Assembly (NCBI GenBank): GCA_022792555.1
Contig: JAAWBF010000086.1
Coordinates: forward strand, 1-64,000
Direction: 5' to 3'
Source: Oscillospiraceae bacterium
Lineage (GTDB): Bacteria; Bacillota; Clostridia; Oscillospirales; Oscillospiraceae
DNA: 64,000 nucleotides
Part shown: positions 21,848-31,833 of the stretch, in pieces
Position numbering within the stretch: position 1 is the first letter of the stretch
Layout: every line of letters begins with the position of its first letter
The notes under the pieces: generated by a model
Database searches by the model: none
Seen by the model: the letters and a program-made list of their open reading frames with translations, nothing else
Told to the model about the DNA's origin: nothing
Position numbers and translations under genes: made by a program

Positions 21848-23269
21848 TTGAAGGGTTCTATGTCCGCCGGGGCGGTGCATAAGCAGTACAGCGATGGGAT
21901 TTCCGCGTTTCAACGGCAGATCTCCGATCCGGCCCTCCGCCAGCGGTTTGGCCAGGAGGCGGACACATTCCTGCGCGGGTGTGCGCTTGGCGTCTGGGGG
22001 CGGGACGGCGCCGCCCTGACCCCCCGCCATGTGGAGTATTACAACGCCATCTATACACGGGGAAATCCCATTCCTTCCATCCTGTTCTGGGAGCTGTCAA
22101 CCGCCGTTGCAGACTACCCCGGCTTTCAGCCCCCGCCCTTTTTTAACCGGATGCGGGCCTGTGACAAGATCGCAGGCACCCATCTCTCCCGTCGGTTTAT
22201 CGACCTGATGACCCTGATGCTCCTGTTGTTTGCCGCAGTAGACGATGTGGTCAGCGAAGGGGAGGCGGGGTTTGTCAACCGCTGTGCGGAGACCCTGGGC
22301 GCGCTGTGTGAAAAGGACGGGCTTGGGGAGGACCGGGTACCACTGGATGTCAGCGAATTTGTCACCCGCCGCCCCGCCGCAGCGCCTTCCAATGGGGTAT
22401 CAGAGAAGGAAGAGGAGCAGACAGAACACCCGCCAGAGCCGGCCCCCAGTCTGGAGGAGCTGCTCTCCGAGCTGGACAGCCTGTGTGGACTCAAGCGGGT
22501 CAAGGAGGATGTCAAGGGATTGATCAATCTGGTCAAGGTGCGCAGGCTGCGTCAAGAGCATGAATTGCCGGTCCCTCCCATGTCGCTGCATCTGGTCTTT
22601 ATGGGGAATCCAGGGACCGGAAAGACCACCGTAGCCCGTCTGCTGGCCCAGATCTACCGCGCCATCGGGGTCCTGTCCAAGGGCCAGCTGGTGGAGGTGG
22701 ACCGATCCGGCCTCGTGGCTGGATTTGTGGGGCAGACCGCCATCAAGACCAATGAGGCCATTCAACGGGCCCTGGGCGGGGTCCTGTTCATCGACGAGGC
22801 CTACGCCCTGGCCAATCACGATTCCCCCAACGATTTTGGCCGGGAGGCCATCGAGGCTTTGCTCAAGGGGATGGAGGATCACAGAGCAGATTTGGTGGTC
22901 ATTGCGGCGGGCTACCCTGAGCTGATGGAGGGGTTTATCCAGGCCAATCCCGGCCTGGAGAGCCGGTTCAATAAATATATTGTTTTCGAGGACTATAACG
23001 GGGAAGAACTGATGGAGATTTTTAAGGCCATGTGCCAGAAAAACGGGTACACCCTGGATGAGGGAGCGGAACGTGCCGCGGCCTCGTACTTTCAAACCCT
23101 CTATGAAAACCGGGATGAAAACTTCGGCAATGCCCGAGATGTCCGCAATGTCTTTGAACGGACGATTGCCCGGCAGTCCAACCGGCTTGCCGCCCTGGAG
23201 CACCTGGACAAGGCAGATCTCATGGCCCTGCTGGTCTCTGATCTGGAGGACCCAAATTCCACCCGCTAG
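21848..23269 (+). CDS. CbxX/CfqX (SpoVK/EccA-like) AAA+ ATPase with TerB-like N-terminal region
   Basis: GNPGTGKTTVARLLAQIYRAIGVLSKGQLVEVDRSGLVAGFVGQTAIKT, Walker B GVLFIDEAYAL. TTG start with AAGGAG RBS. Confidence 0.85.
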   Translation: MKGSMSAGAVHKQYSDGISAFQRQISDPALRQRFGQEADTFLRGCALGVWGRDGAALTPRHVEYYNAIYTRGNPIPSILFWELSTAVADYPGFQPPPFFNRMRACDKIAGTHLSRRFIDLMTLMLLLFAAVDDVVSEGEAGFVNRCAETLGALCEKDGLGEDRVPLDVSEFVTRRPAAAPSNGVSEKEEEQTEHPPEPAPSLEELLSELDSLCGLKRVKEDVKGLINLVKVRRLRQEHELPVPPMSLHLVFMGNPGTGKTTVARLLAQIYRAIGVLSKGQLVEVDRSGLVAGFVGQTAIKTNEAIQRALGGVLFIDEAYALANHDSPNDFGREAIEALLKGMEDHRADLVVIAAGYPELMEGFIQANPGLESRFNKYIVFEDYNGEELMEIFKAMCQKNGYTLDEGAERAAASYFQTLYENRDENFGNARDVRNVFERTIARQSNRLAALEHLDKADLMALLVSDLEDPNSTR

Positions 23270-23277
23270 AAAAACAC

Positions 23278-23310
23278 AACCCCCCGGTCATCCAACGTGA
23301 CCGGGGGGTT
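23278..23310 (+). terminator. Hairpin aaccccccggtca-tccaacg-tgaccggggggtt
   Basis: 13-bp perfect stem right after the AAA+ gene. Confidence 0.75.
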
Positions 23311-23827
23311 ACACCTGTCCTTGAAGTTCAGTCAATGATTTCTACCTCGTACTTTCTATCAGATAAAATTCCCAGCATCCGCTTTTCAGTCTACACCATC
23401 CTGTATGTACAGTTCTTTCAAAACACACGCCTACGGCTCACATTCTATTGATATCCGAATCTGCCGTATCCTTTCCCAATGGGGAACTGTTTGGTCGCTG
23501 TACTGCGTTGGAGTTGAAGCTTTACCTGCAAGGGATCCATGGGGGTGGGGTTGTGTGCCGGTTCTTGGAAAGCGACACACCTTTCTAGCACATGGGACTC
23601 ACTCCTCTCTTCTTGTTTTCTGACCATATTATACATGACGATTCTATATTTGTCAAGAGGTTTTGTGAGAAAAAACGAGACTGCTGCGTTTACCTATTTA
23701 TGATAGGAGGGCTTATTGTGAAGTGTGAAGGAGTGACGGCAAACCAAATCACAGCATTTGGGGACTACCTACAGGAACATGATGGAATTGAATTTGTGGA
23801 TGGCGAGATGGTGTTTAACGGCACAGC

Positions 23828-24703
23828 TTATGTGTGCAGAAAAGACAGCCTGATTTCCAGCCTATTGCCGATTATCTGCGCGGACACCTGCCCGGCCATC
23901 CGCTCCATCAGCTCCTGTACAATGGAGAGACCCAGACCGGCCCCGCCCCTGAATCGGGCGGGGCTGCTTTGGTAGAAGCGGTCAAAAAGGTGCTCCGGGT
24001 CTGGCCTGGGGCTGGGAAGCAGTTCGTTAGAAAAACAAATCTCCCCATCTCGCCCGGAGACCATCAGACCCCCGCCGCCGTGGTGCAGCGCGTTGGCGAT
24101 CAGGTTTCGGTATACCCGGCCCAGGGCTTCGGGGCTGGCCCAAACCGTCAGATCCTCCCGGTCAAACCGCAGTTCCGGTTCCACCCCTGCCTCCTCTAGC
24201 CGGGGATAAAACTCCGCCAGTGCATCCCACAGGGGCGGCAGAGCAGCTATGTTCCCACACTCCAGCGGCAAGGAGCCGCCCTGTAGGCGGGTGTAAAGAA
24301 ACAGCTCCTCTAAAAGTTCTTCCAGCTCCTCCAGCCGCTTCTGCACGATGCCCAGGTACTCCGTCTGCCGGTTTGGTTCTCCTTCCAGCAGCTGCAAATA
24401 GCCCATGGCCCCAGCCAGAGGGGTGCGAATGTCGTGGGAGATACAAGCCATGGTGTATTTCAGTTCCTGCTCCCTTTTCTGAGTTTCAAGACGAAGCTGC
24501 CGTCCCTCCTCCAGCCGCTTGTTGACCGCTTTACACAGCCGCCGGGGGCCCGTGCCGGACATCCTCACGGTCAGGCGCAGATTGCTCTCTGCGGGGGTCT
24601 CCTCCAATATCCGGGCCATTTCCAGAAGCTGGGCATGGTAAGCCCACAGGCGCAGTACCGCAATTCCCAGGGCAGAAAGGGCTAAAATCAGGGCAGGTAG
24701 CAT
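23828..24703 (-). CDS. Sensor histidine kinase (antimicrobial-peptide resistance type)
   Basis: MACISHDIRTPLAGAMGYLQLLEGE and C-terminal GGAGLGLSIVQELM. Confidence 0.9.
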   Translation of the reverse strand: MLPALILALSALGIAVLRLWAYHAQLLEMARILEETPAESNLRLTVRMSGTGPRRLCKAVNKRLEEGRQLRLETQKREQELKYTMACISHDIRTPLAGAMGYLQLLEGEPNRQTEYLGIVQKRLEELEELLEELFLYTRLQGGSLPLECGNIAALPPLWDALAEFYPRLEEAGVEPELRFDREDLTVWASPEALGRVYRNLIANALHHGGGGLMVSGRDGEICFSNELLPSPRPDPEHLFDRFYQSSPARFRGGAGLGLSIVQELMERMAGQVSAQIIGNRLEIRLSFLHT

Positions 24704-24715
24704 AAAAATCCCCCC

Positions 24716-25522
24716 TTAAATGTCCCGCTTCTCCATAGACAGCAGGCTTCCGATTCCATAAAGGGCGGCCCAAGCGATGGTGCAGGCTAGAACCATTCCA
24801 ATCGGAGTGATTCCGTTCTCAGGCGTATAGACGCCCTTTACCACAGCAGCAAGAAGATACTGCTCCAGAGGAGGCCAGCGCAGCAGCTTGCCCAGCATTC
24901 CCACCAGAGCGACCGTCAGCCCGCTCCCGGCTACTAGGGACAGGACGATGCCCAGCGTGGTGTTTCTGGTCAGCAGGACCAGGGCCAGAGCCATTAGGCC
25001 AAACGCCCAGTGGGGCAGCCACATCCAAAGGACATACCGTAAAATATGCGAAATCGAATCCGGCGCCGGGTACATATGAATCAGCACAGGGGACAACAGC
25101 ATCAACAGGACGGATAAAACGGTAATCATTCCGCTGTAGACGCCCGCCAGCAGGATTTTTGACAACACATATTCCCAGCGGCGGGGCCTGGCAGAACAGA
25201 TATTTTTGATAAAGCCACTGGAGAAATCGCCGTTGACAAACAGCGTCATCCCAATCCCGGTCATAACCAGCAAAAAGCCGCTGCCCAGTGTTTCGTGTAT
25301 GAGGTCTAACTGTGACATGTTGTGGATATACTCGCTCATCATACGGTCAGACTCTGTGATCTCCGCCCCCTGGGCTTCCATGGCGTCCATCATTTCCGGG
25401 TCCGCGACAGCGTACGCCATGACAGTCACCATAATCAGCAGCACAGCTGTCACGCCCAGGATAATAGAAAAGCTCCGGCTCTTGAACAGTCGCCGCAGGT
25501 CCATACGCAGCATATTAAACAT
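24716..25522 (-). CDS. ABC transporter permease (ABC-2 / lantibiotic-immunity type)
   Basis: Six hydrophobic segments; start at MFNMLRMDLRRLFKSRSF; overlaps the ATPase gene. Confidence 0.8.
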   Translation of the reverse strand: MFNMLRMDLRRLFKSRSFSIILGVTAVLLIMVTVMAYAVADPEMMDAMEAQGAEITESDRMMSEYIHNMSQLDLIHETLGSGFLLVMTGIGMTLFVNGDFSSGFIKNICSARPRRWEYVLSKILLAGVYSGMITVLSVLLMLLSPVLIHMYPAPDSISHILRYVLWMWLPHWAFGLMALALVLLTRNTTLGIVLSLVAGSGLTVALVGMLGKLLRWPPLEQYLLAAVVKGVYTPENGITPIGMVLACTIAWAALYGIGSLLSMEKRDI

Positions 25523-26426
25523 GATCGCTTCCTCCCATCTGCTCCAGAAAATAGCCCTCCAGGTCCTGCTGGTGCAGGCCCATTTCCTCCACCGCGACAC
25601 CCGCTTGGGCAAGAGTCTGTCCCACAGCCTTGGCGTCCACAGCTTCGTAAATTCGGATTTCCCCCTCCGGCCGCATTTCCCAGCGTTTGAGATGAAGTTT
25701 CTGTTCCAAGAGTGCCGCCACTTTTTGCGGCTGGTCCGCTTTCAGGTGCAGATAGTCGGTACACTTCTGCTCCAGCTCGGCGGCGGTAATCTGCTCCACC
25801 AGCCGTCCTTCCTGAATGATACCGTATCGGGTGGCGATTTTACTTAGCTCACCTAGGATGTGGGAACTTACGAGAATGGTCAGCCCCCGCTCGCGGTTCA
25901 GCCGCAGCAACAGCTCCCGCATCTCCCGGATGCCCTCTGGGTCCAGGCCGTTGATGGGCTCATCCAACAGTAGCAGGTCTGGCCCGCCCAGCAGGGCCAA
26001 ACCTACACCAAGCCGCTGCTTCATACCCATGGAGTAGTGGCGCATCGGCTTTTTTTCTTTGGGGAACAGTCCCACGGTCTCCAAGATTTCATCCACCTGC
26101 TGTTCCGGGCTGTCCAGCCCCAGCAGAGCGGCGTACAGCCGTAGATTCTCCCACCCGCTCAGATCCGGGTAGAGACCTGGCTGCTCAATGAGCGATCCCA
26201 CCCGGCGGCAGGCCACTGCGTCCCAGATGGGCTTCTCGAAAATCAGGGCCTCCCCCTGTGTGGGCCGGGCCAGCCCACACAAGAGCTTTAGGGTGGTGGA
26301 CTTGCCTGCGCCGTTCTGGCCAATGAAGCCGTAAATGTCCCCCTGCTCCACCCGCAGGTCCAAGTGGTCCACCGCCCATCTGTCTCTATAGCGTTTGGAC
26401 AGGCCCATTGTCTGTATGACTGCCAT
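25515..26426 (-). CDS. ABC transporter ATP-binding protein (BcrA-like)
   Basis: GQNGAGKSTTLKLLCGLARPT; YSMGMKQRLGVGLALLGGPDLLLLDEPINGLDPEGI. Confidence 0.93.
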   Translation of the reverse strand: MAVIQTMGLSKRYRDRWAVDHLDLRVEQGDIYGFIGQNGAGKSTTLKLLCGLARPTQGEALIFEKPIWDAVACRRVGSLIEQPGLYPDLSGWENLRLYAALLGLDSPEQQVDEILETVGLFPKEKKPMRHYSMGMKQRLGVGLALLGGPDLLLLDEPINGLDPEGIREMRELLLRLNRERGLTILVSSHILGELSKIATRYGIIQEGRLVEQITAAELEQKCTDYLHLKADQPQKVAALLEQKLHLKRWEMRPEGEIRIYEAVDAKAVGQTLAQAGVAVEEMGLHQQDLEGYFLEQMGGSDHV

Positions 26427-26588
26427 AGGAAAACCTCCTTCTTTCTACTCCAGGTTTTCTGCGGCGTCCCGCCTCAGAGGAGCGGGAGGTTGAAAAAACC
26501 AGGAGTTCTCATTTACAGGCTCAGTCTAACAGACAAGCGCCCAGACATCGCAAAGGAAGGGTAAAGAAAGTGCAAAGTTTACTTGCCG

Positions 26589-27278
26589 TCACGCTTGCCT
26601 TGGCTGCGCCTCTGCCAGCTTAAATCCAATTCCCCATACAGTCTGGATGTAGCTGTCTGTGCCGCTGGGACGCAGCTTGGCACGGATGTTGCTGATATGG
26701 ACCGTTATGGTCTTGTCCTCCACGGCGTATTCCTCCTGCCAGACCGCCTCGTAGATCTGCTGCTTGGTAAAGACACGCTTGGGGCGGCTCGCCAGCAGCT
26801 CCACGATCTTGAACTCGTGGGCGGTGAGATTGATTGGCTGGCCGGCGGCGGTCAGGGTCATCTCGTCCAGATTCAGTACCCAGTCTCGGTGGCGCAGAAA
26901 GGCCCCCGTGGGCGCGGCGCTGGCATGGCGCAGCTGCACCAGTATCCTGGCCCATAGCTCTTCCAGCTGATAGGGCTTGGTCAGGTAGTCGTCCGCCCCC
27001 AGGCCCAGCAGCTCCACCTTGTCGGACAGCTCTGTCTTAGCCGACAGGACGATGATCGGCGTTTGGCTGGTTTTACGAATCTCCGCAATCAAGTCACTGC
27101 CAGACAGGCCAGGAAGCATCAGGTCTACCAGCAGCAGATCAATACTGTCCGCCTGCCAGAGCAGCCGGCCCTCGGTGCCGGAAAACGCCTGCAAGCACTC
27201 GCAGCCCTGCCGGCACAGGTACTGAGCGGTAGCGTTGTTAATATCGGTATCATCTTCAACAATCAGGATGCGGGGCAT
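26589..27278 (-). CDS. OmpR-family response regulator
   Basis: MPRILIVEDDTDINNA...LLLVDLMLPGLSG...LSAKTE; winged-helix C-terminus. Confidence 0.93.
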   Translation of the reverse strand: MPRILIVEDDTDINNATAQYLCRQGCECLQAFSGTEGRLLWQADSIDLLLVDLMLPGLSGSDLIAEIRKTSQTPIIVLSAKTELSDKVELLGLGADDYLTKPYQLEELWARILVQLRHASAAPTGAFLRHRDWVLNLDEMTLTAAGQPINLTAHEFKIVELLASRPKRVFTKQQIYEAVWQEEYAVEDKTITVHISNIRAKLRPSGTDSYIQTVWGIGFKLAEAQPRQA

Positions 27279-27407
27279 AGGACAGCCTCCTTTGTCAGTT
27301 TTGAAAATTATACCGCAATCAGGATTTTAAGAAAATACCTCTGCGGCAAAATCTTTACTGGAGGTTATGGAGTATCCCGCCCAGTACCTATACTGCGTAT
27401 TAATTCG

Positions 27408-27692
27408 TTATTGACGATCTTCGATCACAACATGAAGCATATCGCCATCCTTTTTCCCAAGCTGTTTCCGGATTGATTTTAGTACCCCAATAATATAGAG
27501 AATATTACCATTACTATCTTTTAAACCCATATTTACAATGCTGCCATCATAAGAAATACCATCAAATTCGGCGTGAACCTTTACGCGACCTTTTCCAAAC
27601 TCCTCCCGAATATTCCAAGGGAAAATCACATACGCACCGCCTTTATCTGGAACTTCACAGAGAACCGTATCGTATTCAAATCTTTTGATCAT
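27408..27692 (-). CDS. DUF1905 domain-containing protein
   Basis: GGAYVIFPWNIREEFGKGRVKVHAEFDGISYDGSIVNMG...IGVLKSIRKQLGKKDGDMLHVVIE. Confidence 0.85.
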   Translation of the reverse strand: MIKRFEYDTVLCEVPDKGGAYVIFPWNIREEFGKGRVKVHAEFDGISYDGSIVNMGLKDSNGNILYIIGVLKSIRKQLGKKDGDMLHVVIEDRQ

Positions 27693-27880
27693 TCAGACCT
27701 CCACAATATGACTTTGGGGTATTATATTATGTGCATGGGAGCAGGACAAGATGATCCAGACAGTTTCGACACGCTGAAGCCAGAAGATAATCCTCCTGGC
27801 TTAATTCTTGCCATCTAAAAGAGGCTATGCTATAATAACTGCGTCAAAATGAAACTATATGGAAAGAGATTTATCATAGT

Positions 27881-29194
27881 ATGCCTTCATTAAGCGATCT
27901 TTTCATTGGATTTTTGGACAGCCTGACAGGACACTTGGCACTAACAGTCTATCTGCTGGCGGTGACAGACGAGCGTGCGGTGTGGAGGCGGTTGATAAAA
28001 TTGCCATTTCTGTTTCTGTCCCCGCTTATTTATATCCTGCTTTCTGTTGGACTGTATACCATTCCAGAATTGCTGATGTTCCAATATTACATAAGCTCTT
28101 TCAGTATTCTTGTCATGTGTACCTTATGGGTACGGTGGACATGGCAATGGGGATTCTGGCAGGCCTTTGCCGCCACCTGTATGGCGGCAATTTTTCAGGT
28201 GGCGGATGCTATTCTGTCTATGAAGGTACCGCTCCCATTCGCCACGGCAATCTTGGTGCACCTGGGCATCAGCATTGCCGTTTCCCTGCTGCTCTACAAA
28301 CTGCGGTTTGGAAGGTGGTTTCGCCTGTTGTTGGACAACAAATCCACACTGTGGCGGATTGCCCTCCTTGTGTTTGCTCTGGAAGCGACGATGGAGATGC
28401 TTCTCCGATTGGCATTTGGCATTCAGACCCACTTTCTGATGTTCTACTACCTGCTGGTACTGGCGATGGTCGTCCTGATGGCTGTGCTGATTGTCTACTT
28501 GGCCCAGCGGCTCGATATCGCCCAAAAAATGCAGGTCCAGCAGGATATTATCGCCCAACAGCGGCTCTACGAACAAGACTTGGAGATGATCCGCCGTGAG
28601 GTGCGCACATTCCGCCACGACTATAAAAATCTGCTGGCAGGCCTGTCCCAGCAGGCAGGAGAAGGGGAACTGGAGGGACTGCGCCATACTTTGTCTGAAT
28701 TGGATGCTGGGTTTGATCTGAGGATCGGAAATAAAATCCAGACATCCAACCAAATCGGAAATTTACAGGTTCCAGAGGTGAGAGGCCTCTTTTTAAGCAA
28801 ACTCACAGTCATGCAGGAGAGGGGCGTGGAGTGCCATCTGGAGGTGCTTTATCCTGTTGTGGCGGTGGATATGGACATATGGGATTTTGTCCGCTGTCTG
28901 GGCATTCTGGTGGATAATGCTATGGAAGCTGCACTGGACACAGAACAGCCTTGGGTTGAGATTATTTTGTTGGCCCAGGGTGGACAAGTGTTTTTTCGGG
29001 TGGCAAATCCATACACAAATACAATTGAACCAGGAAAAATGTGGGATAATGGCTGGTCTACCAAGGGATTGGGTCGGGGATTGGGCCTATCCAGCTATCA
29101 GCACATTTTGGAGAGCTACTCCAATGTCTTCACCTGTACCAGTTGGGAGAACAGCGTATTTGTGCAGGAGATGACGGTGGAGGGCAGGTCGTGA
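27881..29194 (+). CDS. GHKL-domain sensor histidine kinase (AgrC-like)
   Basis: N-terminal TMs, FRHDYKNLLAGL, LGILVDNAMEAALD, GRGLGLSSYQHI. Confidence 0.88.
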   Translation: MPSLSDLFIGFLDSLTGHLALTVYLLAVTDERAVWRRLIKLPFLFLSPLIYILLSVGLYTIPELLMFQYYISSFSILVMCTLWVRWTWQWGFWQAFAATCMAAIFQVADAILSMKVPLPFATAILVHLGISIAVSLLLYKLRFGRWFRLLLDNKSTLWRIALLVFALEATMEMLLRLAFGIQTHFLMFYYLLVLAMVVLMAVLIVYLAQRLDIAQKMQVQQDIIAQQRLYEQDLEMIRREVRTFRHDYKNLLAGLSQQAGEGELEGLRHTLSELDAGFDLRIGNKIQTSNQIGNLQVPEVRGLFLSKLTVMQERGVECHLEVLYPVVAVDMDIWDFVRCLGILVDNAMEAALDTEQPWVEIILLAQGGQVFFRVANPYTNTIEPGKMWDNGWSTKGLGRGLGLSSYQHILESYSNVFTCTSWENSVFVQEMTVEGRS

Positions 29195-29928
29195 TTGGAA
29201 TTTATTTGTGCGATGACGAGGAAGCGGTCCGTCACCAAATTCAGGCTGCCTTGGAGCGGAAGATTTTTGTTGAAAACTATGATATGAAGGTTGTGTGCAG
29301 CGCCGCCAATGCCCAGGAATTGCTGGCCGCAGCGGAAGGCGAAAAACGCGGAATTTACTTCTTGGATGTGGAGTTAAAGGATGAAGAATGGGACGGTTTC
29401 CGGCTGGGGCAGGAACTGCGGCGGCGGGACCCCCACTGTACGCTGGTTTACATCACCAGCTATGGCGATCTGGCCTGGCGCACCTTCCAATATCATCTGG
29501 AGGCGTTTGACTACATCGTAAAAGAACGGTCGCAGATTGGGTCATCAGTATCACAGTGCTTGGGCGAGATACAGACGCGCTTGTTGGCGCAGCGCCAGGA
29601 CCCGGCGGAAATATTTACACTGCGGACAGGAGAAACAGTGCGCCATATCCCATTGCGCGATATTTTCTTTTTTGAAACGGCCTCCATCTCCCACCATGTT
29701 TTACTCCATACATCCAATAGCTGTATGGATTTTTTAGGAAATCTCTATGAGCTGGAAATTCAGTTGGGAGACCGCTTTATCCGCACACACCGGTCCTATT
29801 TGGTGGCGGTAGATAAGATTGAAACGGTAGAATTGAACCACAATAAGTTGTGGGTTGGCGGCCATGTGTGCCTGCTTTCCCGCGCCGGCAAAACAGAACT
29901 TCGCAGAAAAATGAGAGGGAACCAGTGA
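29191..29928 (+). CDS. LytTR-family response regulator (AgrA-like)
   Basis: IYLCDDEEAV receiver and RFIRTHRSYLVAVDKIETVELNHNKL LytTR domain. GTG start overlaps the upstream stop. Confidence 0.9.
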   Translation: MIGIYLCDDEEAVRHQIQAALERKIFVENYDMKVVCSAANAQELLAAAEGEKRGIYFLDVELKDEEWDGFRLGQELRRRDPHCTLVYITSYGDLAWRTFQYHLEAFDYIVKERSQIGSSVSQCLGEIQTRLLAQRQDPAEIFTLRTGETVRHIPLRDIFFFETASISHHVLLHTSNSCMDFLGNLYELEIQLGDRFIRTHRSYLVAVDKIETVELNHNKLWVGGHVCLLSRAGKTELRRKMRGNQ

Positions 29929-29942
29929 GGTTCCCTCTCATT
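29910..29942 (+). terminator. Hairpin aatgagagggaacc-agtga-ggttccctctcatt
   Basis: 14-bp perfect stem overlapping the stop codon of the LytTR gene. Confidence 0.7.
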
Positions 29943-30087
29943 CCATTTAGGAAGATTTTCTGCTCATTCGGGAAATTACGGTCATCTGTCTTCGTGGGTA
30001 TGGTATGTTAATGTCCGCAATCAGCAAGAGACTGTCAAGCGGCGTGGAGAAACTTTGAACCAAGCATTCAAAATGGAGGAATGAAAT

Positions 30088-30492
30088 GTGAAGTCGAATG
30101 TTACCTTAAAGGAAATGGTGGGAACAAAGATCATTTATGCGGTACTCCTTGTCTGCTATTATTGGATGTGGGCAAGACGGGATTGGCATAATTATTATGA
30201 GGTGATCCAGAATACAATTTTCACTTTCACCATTTTGTTTTTTGCAATGCAGGCAAACCGCATTTATAAGTACAGCAAAGAAAAAAAGGACCAGCAGGCA
30301 ATTCAAAATCTATGCAAAATAGATGCAATCGGATTAAAGATTATGGTGATTATTGCGATTATCATTGCCTTCGCGTCTGCCGTCACATTCATAGATGGAA
30401 GAATGGCGGGCTATGCACTTGTTGGAACGATATTCGCATTAGCGGTTCTACGCTTCATCCTATTTTGCTCGATGAACAGAAAAGAAAACTGA
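30088..30492 (+). CDS. Small membrane protein, unknown function
   Basis: 134 aa, ~4 hydrophobic segments, GTG start with RBS. Confidence 0.6.
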   Translation: MKSNVTLKEMVGTKIIYAVLLVCYYWMWARRDWHNYYEVIQNTIFTFTILFFAMQANRIYKYSKEKKDQQAIQNLCKIDAIGLKIMVIIAIIIAFASAVTFIDGRMAGYALVGTIFALAVLRFILFCSMNRKEN

Positions 30493-30689
30493 CAAGAAAG
30501 TTAAAGTAGGTAAAGGCATTTCTTTTTGTTCTGTGAAAATAGCCTGTTGTACGATGGAAAAAGAGGAAGCTGTCGTACAATAAGCCGGCATCATCATAAA
30601 CGGGCGGTTCAATCCCTTGCCTCCTTTTTATAGCTCTTAGCAGGAGAAACCGCTATAAAAGGGCCCGATGATAAGAAGATATTATCTGC

Positions 30690-31802
30690 TCAATCGTAAA
30701 TGGACTCTCTTTCATATGCCAGCACTGCGCCGCTGTAAGCGTCAATCACGCATTCATATTCCCAGGTTCCAGATACAAATTCTATTTCATACACCCAACG
30801 GCCATCATCATAGTCCAATTCAGCCTTAACAAATATAACTTGGCTTCCGCTCAGTCCAGCGTGGTTTACAGCAATTGTTTTGGCTTTATCGATCCCGATT
30901 TGGGATGCGTTTGTGTTTTGCTGTGTGACAGACCAATCCTCAATATCATAGTCAAATTTCAATATTGCGCCCGTGAGAGCATCAATCTTATAGTCATACT
31001 CCTGATGGCTGGCGGTGTAGAATTCCACATCGTATTCCCAACGGCCATCATCAAAGTCAAGCTTTGCTTTGATAAAAGTGACTTGGCTTTCCGTCAGTCC
31101 AGCATGATTCAACGCAATACTTTTCGCTTTTTCCTCGCCAATATAGGCACCTGCGCCGTTTCCAGGTACGTTTGTCTGAGGGGGTGTCTGTGCAGTACCC
31201 GGAACTTTCCCAAAGCTGTCAGCATCCGTGACAAGGTTTCCGCTACTGGAGAGGCTGGCGGTGCGTGTTGCGGCGTCCCAGCTCACTGTTTTCCCCATCA
31301 GCTCACCGACTGCCCGGAGAGGCAGATAAGTTGTTCCGTTGTATAGCATCGGATATACAGTTTTTCCCTGAGTATCGGTAAAGGTACGGGATACGCCGTC
31401 CACCACAATGGTAAAATCCGGGCGGAGCTGCGCTTGGATGGCCTGCTGCACGGGATTTACGTCGCGGACGCCTGTTGTGGCAGGTGCAGTTCGAGTTCCA
31501 GAAAGAGTCACCGTTAAAGTGGACTGGTCCCAGTTTACATTCTTGTTCATCAGTTCACCTATCGCCCGAAGAGGCAGATAGGTAGTGCTATTATAGATTA
31601 CCGGGTAGACCTGTGTGCCGTCTGCTACAAAGAAAGTCTGAATTTTGCCGTCCACCTTGACGGTAATATCTGGGGAAATGGTTGCGCTAACCGTACTGGC
31701 CTGAGCCGCCGCAGCGCTGACAGAAAACGCGCCCACCAGCGTCAGAGCGCACATCAAAATGGACGCCCATCGGATAAAACGTGTCTTTGTTCTTGTGTTC
31801 AT
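30690..31802 (-). CDS. Copper amine oxidase N-terminal-like (stalk) domain protein with two PepSY domains
   Basis: Two YNGTTYLPLRAVGELMGK-type repeats plus two PepSY blocks (AKSIALNHAGL...DFDDGRWEYDVEF). Start at MNTRTKTRF. Confidence 0.85.
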   Translation of the reverse strand: MNTRTKTRFIRWASILMCALTLVGAFSVSAAAAQASTVSATISPDITVKVDGKIQTFFVADGTQVYPVIYNSTTYLPLRAIGELMNKNVNWDQSTLTVTLSGTRTAPATTGVRDVNPVQQAIQAQLRPDFTIVVDGVSRTFTDTQGKTVYPMLYNGTTYLPLRAVGELMGKTVSWDAATRTASLSSSGNLVTDADSFGKVPGTAQTPPQTNVPGNGAGAYIGEEKAKSIALNHAGLTESQVTFIKAKLDFDDGRWEYDVEFYTASHQEYDYKIDALTGAILKFDYDIEDWSVTQQNTNASQIGIDKAKTIAVNHAGLSGSQVIFVKAELDYDDGRWVYEIEFVSGTWEYECVIDAYSGAVLAYERESIYD

Positions 31803-31833
31803 GGCATAACGCCTCCTAAATAAAAATGATAAA

